A stretch of DNA of 14,190 bases from Eutrophobius sp051275005 (GCA_051275005.1 JBNMOP010000069.1:1-14190); one strand, 5' to 3'. Positions 1 through 7,755 are shown, counted from the first letter of the stretch. The notes: generated by a model from the sequence alone, not told the origin. A program made the numbers and translations.

Positions 1-228
1 TTAGAAGGCACCTATTATGGGCTTGGTTGGCGTGTGTTTGACTATGGTGGTCGTCAGGATTATGTGCATCATGGTGGTTATGTGCAAGGTACTCGTGCCG
101 AAGTTTTATTTCACACTAAACTTCAAATGGGGATGGTATTTTTGACGAACTCTCATACAAAATATGCCAGCGAAGTGGTACCTATGTTTTTACATTTATA
201 TTCGAAACATATATTAAAAGAGCAGTAG
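1..228 (+). CDS. Beta-lactamase-fold serine hydrolase, C-terminal fragment (5' end outside window)
   Basis: The first 75 codons, in frame 1 and ending at a TAG stop, are the C-terminal end of a protein whose start lies before the window. The segment YGLGWRV followed about ten residues later by VHHGGYVQGTRAEVLF fits the C-terminal part of the serine beta-lactamase / penicillin-binding-protein family (class C, EstB and AmpH-like). There an H-x-G motif takes the place of the KTG triad on the active-site strand, and a strand of the type GMVFLTNS follows. The SxxK and YxN motifs would be upstream and cannot be checked, so activity cannot be judged. The usual role of such proteins is hydrolysis of D-amino-acid peptides, esters or beta-lactams, often in the periplasm. 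It runs toward the fumarase gene and is probably not part of the metabolic cluster. The family is fairly secure; the substrate is unknown. Confidence 0.75.
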   Translation, partial: LEGTYYGLGWRVFDYGGRQDYVHHGGYVQGTRAEVLFHTKLQMGMVFLTNSHTKYASEVVPMFLHLYSKHILKEQ

Positions 229-371
229 AAGCCGAATTATTTATTTCATAACGTGCTGCTAAGATTAGTAAATTATATATGTATCATGCCTATTAACTAA
301 TTAGGCTGGGGCCGTGGTTTTAGATCTCCGATGTGGATTCAAACTTTTAAGTTATGCCTGCAAGATAAAGA

Positions 372-1886
372 TTAATTTTTTTTCTTTAAAATAATGTTTT
401 TCCATTCCGCGGGGCCCGTCGTGTGAATAGAATTGCCTCGCGAATCTACTGCAACGGTGACAGGCATATCTTTTATTTCAAATTCATGTATTGCTTCCAT
501 GCCCATTTCTTCAAATGCAACAACACGAGAGGACGTTATCGCTTTTGATACGAGATAGGCGGCACCACCCACTGCGATCAAATAGACTGCTTTATGTTTT
601 TTAATGGCTTCAATTGCAATTGGCCCTCGTTCGGCCTTACCTATCATGCCGATTAAGCCCGTCTTTGCTAGCATCATTTCAGTAAATTTATCCATCCTGG
701 ATGCTGTTGTCGGGCCTGCAGGACCAACAACTTCATTGCGTACCGGATCAACCGGGCCGACGTAATATATAAATCGATTATTAAAATCTACACCATCTGG
801 CAACTTTTCGCCTTTGTCTAACATTTCTGAGATGCGCTTGTGCGCAGCATCACGACCCGTCAATAATTTTCCTGACAACAGGATCGTATCACCCGCATTC
901 CATTGTGAAATTTCTTCGCGGCTAATATTGTTTAGGGTGATCGACCGGGTATTGTCTCCTGACTGCCAACTAACATCAGGCCAGTCATCCAGGTTAGGAG
1001 GTGTTTGTGTAACAGATCCGTTCCCATCCAAGGTAAAATGTATGTGACGCGTGGCCGCGCAATTGGGGATAAGTGCGACAGGCAGTGATGCAGCATGGGT
1101 TGGATAATCAAGAATTTTTACATCCAGAACTGTGGTAAGTCCACCAAGACCTTGAGCACCTATTCCCAACTCATTTACCTTGTCATAAATTTCCAGTCTT
1201 AATTCTTCAATACGAGTATTAGCACCACGTTGTTTGAGTTCCTGGATATCAATAGGTGCGATTAATGATTCTTTGGCAAGAATTAACGCTTTCTCTCCTG
1301 TGCCACCAATACCTATACCCAATATACCTGGTGGACACCAGCCTGCGCCCAGTGTCGAGATGGTATCGACCACCCAATTAACAATACTGTCGCTAGGATT
1401 TAACATTACAAATTTAGATTTATTTTCAGAACCGCCACCTTTTGCCATGATATTCACAGTAACGGTATTTCCAGCAACCATATCAAAGTGTATAACTGCG
1501 GGCGTATTGTCGCCGGTGTTTTTACGTTTGCCTGCGGGGTCAGACATGATTGATGCGCGTAATACGTTGTCAGGGTTTGTGTATGCACGTCTAACGCCTT
1601 CGTTAATCATATCCTTAATATCCATATCTGTGTCCCATTGGACATCCATTCCAATTTGCATAAAAACAGTCACTATCCCGGTATCCTGACAAATTGGTCT
1701 TTTGCCTTCAGCGCACATGCGAGAGTTAACCAGAATTTGCGCTAGTGCATCTTTGGCAGAAGGAGACTCTTCTTTTTTATAGGCTTCATGGACAGCCTGA
1801 ATAAAATCTAATGGGTGATAATATGAAATATATTGTAAAGCATCTGCAATGCTATCTATTAGGTCATCTTTTTTAATTATCGACAT
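372..1886 (-). CDS. Class I (4Fe-4S) fumarate hydratase family protein; candidate mesaconase
   Basis: A 504-residue single-chain class I hydro-lyase, the usual length of FumA/FumB-type enzymes. The N-terminal (alpha) domain spans about residues 10-290 and the C-terminal (beta) domain about 320-500. Three cysteines sit in the conserved settings of the cluster ligands: C66 in GKRPICQDTG, C184 in AGWCPPGILGIGIGG and C276 in PNCAATRH. The beta domain keeps GPTTASRMD (residues 391-399) and the C-terminal TTGPAEW. The family adds water reversibly across a dicarboxylate double bond (fumarate to malate), and some single-chain members prefer mesaconate to citramalate. Being next to an MmgE/PrpD gene, and near CitE-like lyase, MaoC and CoA-transferase genes, makes mesaconase a reasonable alternative; sequence alone cannot decide. 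The gene starts 36 bases after the MmgE/PrpD stop on the same strand, with AGGT about 10 bases before ATG, so the two are probably co-transcribed. The cluster implies oxygen sensitivity. Confidence 0.93.
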   Translation of the reverse strand: MSIIKKDDLIDSIADALQYISYYHPLDFIQAVHEAYKKEESPSAKDALAQILVNSRMCAEGKRPICQDTGIVTVFMQIGMDVQWDTDMDIKDMINEGVRRAYTNPDNVLRASIMSDPAGKRKNTGDNTPAVIHFDMVAGNTVTVNIMAKGGGSENKSKFVMLNPSDSIVNWVVDTISTLGAGWCPPGILGIGIGGTGEKALILAKESLIAPIDIQELKQRGANTRIEELRLEIYDKVNELGIGAQGLGGLTTVLDVKILDYPTHAASLPVALIPNCAATRHIHFTLDGNGSVTQTPPNLDDWPDVSWQSGDNTRSITLNNISREEISQWNAGDTILLSGKLLTGRDAAHKRISEMLDKGEKLPDGVDFNNRFIYYVGPVDPVRNEVVGPAGPTTASRMDKFTEMMLAKTGLIGMIGKAERGPIAIEAIKKHKAVYLIAVGGAAYLVSKAITSSRVVAFEEMGMEAIHEFEIKDMPVTVAVDSRGNSIHTTGPAEWKNIILKKKN

Positions 1887-1922
1887 ATGATTTAACTACC
1901 TGACAGTTTTATTTTTATTACG

Positions 1923-3236
1923 TTAAAATTTAAAGTTAAGTATTTCTATTATACCGGGAACACGTGACAGGTTCTGCAAATCGAGAATATATTTTATTAA
2001 GTGTTCTTGTTTTTCTTCTTCAATACCTGCGTACTTTAGTAAGGTGCGTGCCTTTTTTATCATTTCATTCGAATCGAGAGGTCGTTCCGGGTCTCCTTTA
2101 CAATGCAACCTGGTTACATTAAATAACTGTCCATCTTCTGTTACGACTTCCACTTCGCTACCCCAAGCGCCTGGATATGCTACATCTATAATAGGGTTGA
2201 ATTCTATTTGAATTACATTTCTAATTTTGGCAGTGTCATCTTGCGCAGAATTAGTGAAGGAATCGAAACCTACCTTACTCGTGTTAAGCGCTACGGCGAC
2301 ACAATGTTGTAATGAAAATTTTGCCTCATATTCATTGTCTGGATTCGGACGATCACATACATCTATTGCTGCTTGATAGGTGCGAATCATGACCTTTTGT
2401 ATTTTAGCGTTAATCTTTGATGATATTTCCAATGCCGCGTCAATTGCGGGGTGAGTGTGACGACAACACGGCCATGGTTTGATGGAGGTTTGTGAAAGTT
2501 GCCATGCTGCATGTGGCGACGTTACTAACTCTGAAGGATTCGCGTCCGTACAACTGGCCTGAAACATTCCCTGTTCTCCTTCAAGAATTTTTGTTGGTCC
2601 AGTAAAACCTAATTTTGCCAAATCAGCTGCCAGTATCCCTGCTTCTGCTGCTTTACCTGCGTGTAGATGTTTGCTCATCCCGCCGGAGTTCATGAATTCC
2701 CAGAGTCCCGAAGACTGGGTGCCAGCATTGCCCAGGGCCCACACCTGCTGTTCAGGTGAGAGTCCCAGCAAGTTACCTGCGGCCATAGCAGATCCAAAAG
2801 GCCCGCAGGTAGCGGTACTGTGCCATATTTTATAGTGTGATCTGCCAACGGCATTTCCAATGCGACACATTGCCTCGTAACCTTGCAATATGGCAACCAG
2901 TAGTTGTTTACCAGACAAACCTTCTCGTGCTGCGACTGCTATGGCAGCAGGAACAACCACGCACCCTGGATGCGTAACCGATTGCTTATGTAAATCATCC
3001 ATCTCCAGCGTGTGTATCAGTGCACCGCCTAGAAACGCCTGGCGACTTGTATCAGTGCTATCCATCGGCTCCCACCACTTCATCATTATCTTCCCTGCAT
3101 CTGTTTTAGCTCCAGCTATGGCGTTAACTATAGCGTCAAGAACGAAAAACGTGCAGGCCTCCAGATCCTCGTTTATAATTTCTCTTGCTTGTATAAGATT
3201 AACCAGTTGCCCGGTTAAACTATTTTTTTGATTCAT
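1923..3236 (-). CDS. MmgE/PrpD family protein (dehydratase/decarboxylase superfamily)
   Basis: A 437-residue protein of the MmgE/PrpD family, which includes 2-methylcitrate dehydratase, cis-aconitate decarboxylase and iminodisuccinate epimerase. Visible family signatures are HTLEMDDLHKQSVTHPG at residues 75-91 (acidic pair D80-D81, H89), H139 in the IWHSTATCG segment, SKHLHAGKAAEAG at 188-200, FTGPTKILEG at 211-220 and KPWPCCRHTHPAIDA at 253-267. The start is well supported: AAGGA lies just upstream of ATG at a normal distance. It is the first gene of a leftward pair with the fumarase homologue and divergent from etfB. No prpB, prpC or prpE is present, so a methylcitrate-cycle PrpD is not suggested by context. 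An MmgE/PrpD gene also occurs in the P. aeruginosa itaconate cluster. Action on a C5/C6 tricarboxylate or dicarboxylate (decarboxylation, dehydration or isomerisation) is inference. Confidence 0.9.
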   Translation of the reverse strand: MNQKNSLTGQLVNLIQAREIINEDLEACTFFVLDAIVNAIAGAKTDAGKIMMKWWEPMDSTDTSRQAFLGGALIHTLEMDDLHKQSVTHPGCVVVPAAIAVAAREGLSGKQLLVAILQGYEAMCRIGNAVGRSHYKIWHSTATCGPFGSAMAAGNLLGLSPEQQVWALGNAGTQSSGLWEFMNSGGMSKHLHAGKAAEAGILAADLAKLGFTGPTKILEGEQGMFQASCTDANPSELVTSPHAAWQLSQTSIKPWPCCRHTHPAIDAALEISSKINAKIQKVMIRTYQAAIDVCDRPNPDNEYEAKFSLQHCVAVALNTSKVGFDSFTNSAQDDTAKIRNVIQIEFNPIIDVAYPGAWGSEVEVVTEDGQLFNVTRLHCKGDPERPLDSNEMIKKARTLLKYAGIEEEKQEHLIKYILDLQNLSRVPGIIEILNFKF

Positions 3237-3244
3237 TGTTTTTC

Positions 3245-3272
3245 CTTACAGATCAGATTTAACTCTTATAAT
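3245..3272 (+). promoter_or_regulatory. Candidate sigma70 promoter for the etfBA-symporter operon
   Basis: The 103-bp divergent gap between the MmgE/PrpD gene and etfB holds an exact TATAAT at 3267-3272. Sixteen bases upstream of it is CTTACA (3245-3250), which matches four of six positions of TTGACA. This would start transcription about 60 bases before the etfB ATG. The leftward gene must also be expressed from this gap, but no convincing promoter for that strand was seen. The call rests on pattern only in an AT-rich stretch. Confidence 0.35.
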
Positions 3273-3339
3273 CGTATCTAAAAACTACCCAGATATAAAA
3301 AATTTTACCCTATATTTAGTAATAATAGTGAGATAAATA

Positions 3340-4089
3340 ATGAAGATACTTATTCCTGTAAAACGAACCATTGATGCAAACGTGAGGGTGCGCATTAATC
3401 AAGATAGTACTGGGGTGGAAATCAAAAATATTAAAATGGGTATCAATCCGTTTTGTGAGATCGCGGTTGAAGAGGCTCTGCGTTTAAGGGAATCAGGTAA
3501 GGTTGAAGAAGTAATCGTTGTTACTGTAGGACCAAAAACTTCAGAAGAAGTGTTACGTCATGGATTGGCTATGGGTGCTGATCGGGCAATATTAATAGAA
3601 ACAGAAGAACTACTACAACCTCTAGGGATCGCCAAGATCCTAAAAGTGGTTGTAGAGCGAGAATCACCTGACCTGATTATTCTGGGTAAGCAATCGATAG
3701 ATGATGACAACAATCAGACCGGACAAATGTTGGCTGCGTTGCTGGGTTGGCCGCAGGGTACATTTGCATCAAGAATTGAATTATCATCTGATAAGGCCAT
3801 TGTAACCCGTGAAGTTGATGATGGCCTGGAGACAGTTGCACTTAACCTGCCAGCAGTGGTCACCACTGATCTACGTCTGAATCAACCTCGATACCTAAGT
3901 CTGCCAAATATAATGAAGTCCAAAAAGATGCCATTGGATCATTTTGCCGCAGCAGACTTTGATGGTGATTTTAAGCCGAGGTTGATGCAACTCGGTCTTA
4001 GTGAACCAGCTAAACGAAGTGGATGTATTAAAGTTCAGTCTATCGAGGAGTTGGTAGACAAGCTGCATAATGAAGCCAGGGTAATCTGA
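3340..4089 (+). CDS. etfB: Electron transfer flavoprotein, beta subunit
   Basis: A 249-residue ETF beta subunit, close to the usual length. It starts with MKILIPVKRTIDANVRVRI and has the adenine-nucleotide-binding fold, seen as VTVGP (62-66), GADRAILIETEE (79-90) and GKQSIDDDNNQTGQ (116-129). The segment RLNQPRYLSLPNIMKSKK (179-196) is the recognition loop by which ETF-beta docks on acyl-CoA dehydrogenases. This conserved form suggests a normal electron-accepting (group I, FixA/EtfB housekeeping-like) ETF rather than a bifurcating one. With EtfA it accepts electrons from dehydrogenase FADH2 in the cytoplasm. It stops one base before the etfA ATG, so the pair is translationally linked. Its natural partners here are the acyl-CoA dehydrogenase and the ETF:quinone oxidoreductase further right. 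Confidence 0.95.
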   Translation: MKILIPVKRTIDANVRVRINQDSTGVEIKNIKMGINPFCEIAVEEALRLRESGKVEEVIVVTVGPKTSEEVLRHGLAMGADRAILIETEELLQPLGIAKILKVVVERESPDLIILGKQSIDDDNNQTGQMLAALLGWPQGTFASRIELSSDKAIVTREVDDGLETVALNLPAVVTTDLRLNQPRYLSLPNIMKSKKMPLDHFAAADFDGDFKPRLMQLGLSEPAKRSGCIKVQSIEELVDKLHNEARVI

Positions 4090-4090
4090 T

Positions 4091-5038
4091 ATGAGTATTT
4101 TAATCATTGCAGAGCATGATAACAAAAAACTATCGTCCTCTTTATACCCCACCATCACTGCAGCCAGAGCGTTAGCTGAGGATATTACAATACTTGTCGC
4201 AGGCTTTGAGTGTGATTCAGTTGCTAATGCTGCCAGTAAAATTGAAGGGGTCACACGGGTTCGAATATCTGATGCTGCGCACTATAAATATGGACTGGTT
4301 GAAGAACTTACACCCCTGATCATTTCACAGGTATCAGAAGATGTTAACTATATTCTTGCGCCTGCCACAACCTTCGGCAAAAACCTCATGCCCAGGGTGG
4401 CTGCATTATTGGATGTTGCGCAGATTTCTGATGTCGTAAAAATTATTTCGCCTGATACATTTGTCAGACCAATCTACGCAGGCAATATCCTTGCCACTGT
4501 ACAGAGTCAGGATAGTATTAAGGTAATTACGGTTCGTACTACAGCGTTTGACCCAGTTAACACTGATAGTGGAACAGCTGAAATTGAAACGATAGTCGCC
4601 ACACCTATGGTTGGGCTGTCAGAATTCATCAATCGTGAATTCAGTCAGTCTGATAGACCTGAGTTGATGACCGCGCGGGTTGTAATTTCAGGTGGCCGAG
4701 GTTTGGCTACTGCAGAGAACTTTAAATTATTGGAAGATCTCGCCGATAAACTGGGCGCGGCCATTGGCGCCTCACGGGCAGCAGTGGATGCGGGTTATGT
4801 ATCCAATGATCACCAGGTTGGGCAAACAGGTAAGATTGTGGCCCCGGAATTATACATTGCGGTGGGAATTTCAGGGGCCATACAACATTTGGCCGGCATG
4901 AAAGACTCTAAAGTAATCGTGGCAATTAATAAGGATATGGATGCACCAATATTTGAGCTTGCTGATTACGGTCTAGTTGCGGATCTATTCGAGGCATTGC
5001 CTGAATTCTCAAAAGCGTTGGACACATTGAATAATTAA
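4091..5038 (+). CDS. etfA: Electron transfer flavoprotein, alpha subunit
   Basis: A 315-residue ETF alpha subunit of normal length. The N-terminal domain (about 1-185) is the ETF fold; the C-terminal FAD-binding domain begins near residue 196. Signatures in order are VVISGGRGLATAENF (197-211), ASRAAVDAGY (227-236), GQTGKIVAPELYIAVGISGA (244-263) followed by IQHLAGM, and NKDMDAPIFELADYGLVAD (280-298). These carry the FAD pyrophosphate- and flavin-contacting residues, including the arginine of ASRAAVD. It forms the heterodimer with EtfB, holds the redox FAD and hands electrons to ETF:quinone oxidoreductase. Its start is one base after the etfB stop. The symporter gene follows after 31 bases on the same strand. 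Confidence 0.95.
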   Translation: MSILIIAEHDNKKLSSSLYPTITAARALAEDITILVAGFECDSVANAASKIEGVTRVRISDAAHYKYGLVEELTPLIISQVSEDVNYILAPATTFGKNLMPRVAALLDVAQISDVVKIISPDTFVRPIYAGNILATVQSQDSIKVITVRTTAFDPVNTDSGTAEIETIVATPMVGLSEFINREFSQSDRPELMTARVVISGGRGLATAENFKLLEDLADKLGAAIGASRAAVDAGYVSNDHQVGQTGKIVAPELYIAVGISGAIQHLAGMKDSKVIVAINKDMDAPIFELADYGLVADLFEALPEFSKALDTLNN

Positions 5039-5069
5039 ATCCATTAGTTATCTAATATAGGATCTATTT

Positions 5070-6668
5070 ATGGTTATCCTCTCGTTTATCTTCATTACTG
5101 CGCTTGTCGCGGGTCTGACAATCTTTTTTACACGAAATGATGATCATACATCTGTTGCGGGATATTTTTTGGCCGGGAGTACACTCTCTTGGCCGTTAAT
5201 CGCCGGTTCGCTATTACTGACGAATTTATCGACAGAACAAATGGTCGGGCTCAACGGGGCTGCATATATAGATGGCTTGTCGGTCATGGCATGGGAGGTT
5301 ATCGCTGTTATTGCACTGGTAGCAATGGCGCTTTTCTTTCTACCAAGATTTTTGAAATATGGTGTAACAACTGTACCAGAATATCTTGAGATTAGATTTG
5401 ACCAGCAGACACAGGTTATAGCGAACCTTATCTTTCTGTCCGCCTACGCATTTATTTTACTGCCTATCATACTCTATACCGGTGCCACCGGATTAATGGG
5501 CATACTGGATATTCAGAATATTCTCGGAATTGAATCCCGACCACTGGTACTTTGGATAGTCGTCTGGACTGTAGGCATCATCGGGTCGCTTTATGCACTC
5601 TTTGGGGGACTTCGCACCGTCGCAGTCTCTGATACATTGAATGGTATTGGTCTGCTGATTGGTGGATTCATGATTGCCTGGTTTAGTCTGAGTATCCTGG
5701 GTGACGGTGACATACTCCGTGGATTAACTGAGCTAGAACAAAGAAATCCGGATCGATTAAATTCCATCGGAGGTGCTGACAATTCTGTGCCATTTAGTAC
5801 CTTGTTTTCCGGCGTTCTCCTGTTACATTTTTTTTACTGGACATCAAACCAGCAAATTATTCAACGAACATTTGGTGCCAAATCGCTGGCTGAAGGACAA
5901 AAAGGTGTCATTGCAACAGGTGTCCTTAAATTATTCGGACCACTTTATCTGGTATTACCAGGAATCATTGCCTATACCATGTTTCCTGACCTGGGTAATC
6001 AAAATGCGGATCAGGCATACGGTATGCTGGTGAATCATGTTTTACCCTCGGGGATGGTTGGTTTTTTTGCTGCAGTGATGATGGGAGCTATTTTATCGAG
6101 CTACAACTCAGCCCTAAACAGTACCTGCACATTATTTAGTCTGGGGTTATATAAAAAAGTAATTAATAAAACAGCAAACAATGATCAGGTGGTAAAAGGC
6201 GGCAAGATTTTTGGCTGGACTCTGGCTGTCTTCTCTATGGTCATGGCGCCACTACTAATGCGGCATGAGAGTATTTTTCAATATCTACAAAAAATGAATG
6301 GGATCTATTTTATTCCAATTTTTTCTGTCGTAGTTTGTGGCATGTTATTCAAACGCATTCCGCCCATAGCCGCAAAAATTTCGCTATTACTGGGAATATT
6401 AATCATAGTATGTGGGTATTTCATTAGTCCTTTTACTGGCTGGGTGAGTTCAATTCATGAATTTCATTTTCTGGGATTGGTCTTCCTGCTACTTATTTCA
6501 ATCTTGTTGGCTTTTGGGAAAATCAAACCTTTACCTGATGTTCAGTCTGAAAATGTGAAAAACGTTGTTGATATGACACCTTGGTCAAAAGTTAAGCCTA
6601 TGGGCATTTTTCTTTGTGTTGTTGTATTGATGCTATATTTTGTATTTGCCGATTTTTCTGTTTTATAA
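5070..6668 (+). CDS. Sodium:solute symporter (SSS family, SGLT-like)
   Basis: A 532-residue inner-membrane protein built of many hydrophobic helices (about 13-14), typical of the SSS family. Family marks are AGSTLSWPLIAGSLLLTNLSTEQMVG (positions 35-60, helix 1 region with its NLSTEQ break), the FGGLRTVAVSDTLNGIGLLIGG segment (178-199), FYWTSNQQIIQRTFGAKS (255-272), and ILSSYNSALNSTCTLFS (341-357). The last holds paired serines (343-344) at the place that binds sodium in characterised SGLT-like proteins. It most resembles the SglT-like branch often annotated as sodium/sugar cotransporters. No sugar gene is nearby, so uptake of a carboxylate or related compound is possible but unproven. A TAGGAT lies about 7 bases before ATG. 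It lies 31 bases after etfA and is probably co-transcribed with it. It converges with the CoA-ester lyase gene. Confidence 0.92.
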   Translation: MVILSFIFITALVAGLTIFFTRNDDHTSVAGYFLAGSTLSWPLIAGSLLLTNLSTEQMVGLNGAAYIDGLSVMAWEVIAVIALVAMALFFLPRFLKYGVTTVPEYLEIRFDQQTQVIANLIFLSAYAFILLPIILYTGATGLMGILDIQNILGIESRPLVLWIVVWTVGIIGSLYALFGGLRTVAVSDTLNGIGLLIGGFMIAWFSLSILGDGDILRGLTELEQRNPDRLNSIGGADNSVPFSTLFSGVLLLHFFYWTSNQQIIQRTFGAKSLAEGQKGVIATGVLKLFGPLYLVLPGIIAYTMFPDLGNQNADQAYGMLVNHVLPSGMVGFFAAVMMGAILSSYNSALNSTCTLFSLGLYKKVINKTANNDQVVKGGKIFGWTLAVFSMVMAPLLMRHESIFQYLQKMNGIYFIPIFSVVVCGMLFKRIPPIAAKISLLLGILIIVCGYFISPFTGWVSSIHEFHFLGLVFLLLISILLAFGKIKPLPDVQSENVKNVVDMTPWSKVKPMGIFLCVVVLMLYFVFADFSVL

Positions 6669-6731
6669 CAAGTCGAGAATTAGGAATCGAGTCCTTTGGA
6701 AGTGCTCATTATTTTACCGCTATCACATCTG

Positions 6732-7589
6732 TCAGGATTTTAATCCTGCGGCTTGTCCTCTTGCCAGTATGATCTCCATAGTACGTACAATCGGTTTCTC
6801 CACTAGTCTGCCATCGATAACAGCAACGCCCGTTGTGCTTTTTTTATAGGCGTCGACGAAACGTTGGGCCTCTTCCATTTCTTCCCTGGTGGGAGTAAAA
6901 GCTCTATTTATAATATCTATGTTCGAAGGATGAATCACTGCCTTGCCGGTAAAGCCCAAGAGTCGTGCATGTTCGGCTTCATTTCGAACTGCTTCGAGGT
7001 CTTTAAAATTAAGACAGGGCATATCAAATACATCGACATGTGCATGCTTTGCCGCATAGACAAGCCGGGCACGTCCATAGGCCAGGGGTTCCATTGCTAT
7101 AGCGGTGCCTAATTCTGCTGCCAGGTCCGCCCCACCAAACATTACAAAATTCAGGCGCAATGTAGTATTGAAAATCTCGAAACAGTTCTCTACACCCATT
7201 ATGGTCTCAATCATTATTGCAAGGCTTAAGGATGAGCCTGCCTTTTTTAGAATATTGGTAAGCTCCGTAATCTCCTCGGCATCTTCAACTTTTGGGATCA
7301 GCAGGGTTCCAGTAGTCAGTCTTGCATCAATTATCGCACTAATATCAGCCTGACCGGGCTCTGTCCGAAGGCTGTTTATTCTAATAATTCTTTCAGGAAT
7401 TTTGTCGCTCACTTGCGCGAGAAAATCGATAGCATTGGAACGTGAAGAATCCTTTTGATCTGCTGCTACCGCGTCTTCAAGATCAATGATGATCATATCT
7501 GCCCCCGATTCAAGCGCCTTGGTAAAAAGTGCAGGACGGTTTGCAGGTGTAAATAACAGGCTTCTGCGAGGGGAATATATGGTCGACAT
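6732..7589 (-). CDS. HpcH/HpaI (CitE-like) CoA-ester lyase; candidate citramalyl-CoA lyase
   Basis: A 285-residue TIM-barrel lyase of the CitE / malyl-CoA / citramalyl-CoA lyase family. In order from this start: RRSLLFTPANRP near the N-terminus, with the CoA/substrate-contacting arginine; IIIDLEDAV (33-41); RINSLRTEPG (70-79); IPKVEDAEEI (98-107); IMIETIMGVENCFEI (125-139), with metal-ligand Glu128; FGGADLAAELG (151-161), with metal-ligand Asp155; and KAVIHPSNIDIINRAFTP (216-233). The family cleaves beta-hydroxyacyl-CoA esters such as citramalyl-CoA (to acetyl-CoA and pyruvate), malyl-CoA or citryl-CoA. No citrate lyase alpha/gamma genes are present, so a stand-alone CoA-ester lyase is more likely. 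I chose the ATG at 7589 because it gives the usual family N-terminus and has GAAG five bases upstream; an in-frame ATG at 7616 would add nine residues with no visible ribosome site. Citramalyl-CoA as substrate is inferred from context. Confidence 0.9.
   Translation of the reverse strand: MSTIYSPRRSLLFTPANRPALFTKALESGADMIIIDLEDAVAADQKDSSRSNAIDFLAQVSDKIPERIIRINSLRTEPGQADISAIIDARLTTGTLLIPKVEDAEEITELTNILKKAGSSLSLAIMIETIMGVENCFEIFNTTLRLNFVMFGGADLAAELGTAIAMEPLAYGRARLVYAAKHAHVDVFDMPCLNFKDLEAVRNEAEHARLLGFTGKAVIHPSNIDIINRAFTPTREEMEEAQRFVDAYKKSTTGVAVIDGRLVEKPIVRTMEIILARGQAAGLKS
6733..6748. repeat. Palindrome across the lyase stop codon, in the convergent gap
   Basis: CAGGATT (6733-6739) and AATCCTG (6742-6748) form perfect 7-bp arms around TT. 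The palindrome begins inside the lyase stop codon (TGA on the minus strand, 6732-6734) and lies about 65 bases after the symporter stop. Its place between convergent genes fits a shared transcript-end hairpin, but no T-run follows on either strand, so a standard intrinsic terminator is not supported. Confidence 0.3.
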
Positions 7590-7651
7590 AATGACTTCAG
7601 AATAGATAAATTCCATTTCATATGCAAAGGCTTAATTCTTGAAGAGTATGA

Positions 7652-7672
7652 GGTGAGAGGTGAGGGGTGAGG
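7652..7672. repeat. Three tandem copies of a 7-bp G-rich repeat in a divergent promoter gap
   Basis: GGTGAGA (7652-7658), GGTGAGG (7659-7665) and GGTGAGG (7666-7672) lie head to tail, and the flanking AG/GCA partly extends the pattern. The array sits between the divergent lyase gene and the ETF:quinone oxidoreductase gene, about 60-80 bases upstream of each start. The heptamer unit could be a slippage-prone spacer, a repeated protein-binding site, or a remnant of a dispersed heptamer repeat family. Confidence 0.7.
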
Positions 7673-7755
7673 CATTTTTAATATTAATCTACAGGACCAG
7701 GTATCTTTTTTAGGTTGAGGCAATGGAATTTAACAGACCATGGTAATATTAAATA

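Noticed and set aside
288..306. Possible terminator between the hydrolase fragment and the fumarase gene (GCCTA/TAGGC arms)
   Set aside because: The stem is only five base pairs with a nine-base loop and no T-run on either strand; too weak to list as a feature.
1234..1689. A 151-codon rightward open frame antisense to the fumarase gene
   Set aside because: It is a shadow frame of a strongly conserved class I fumarase coding sequence; it has no family motif.
1923..3236. MmgE/PrpD gene as a methylcitrate-cycle PrpD
   Set aside because: No methylcitrate synthase, methylisocitrate lyase or PrpE gene is in the window, and the neighbours point to C5-acid CoA chemistry instead.
3895..4254. A 119-codon leftward open frame across the etfB/etfA junction
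   Set aside because: It is antisense to two certain ETF genes with intact motifs; nothing supports expression.
3340..5038. Electron-bifurcating EtfAB
   Set aside because: The beta-subunit recognition loop is of the conserved RYLSLPNIMKSKK type used with acyl-CoA dehydrogenases, and an ETF:quinone oxidoreductase is present; both favour the ordinary non-bifurcating class.
6732..7589. Lyase as citrate lyase beta subunit (CitE)
   Set aside because: No citrate lyase alpha, gamma (acyl-carrier) or accessory genes are adjacent; a stand-alone CoA-ester lyase fits better.
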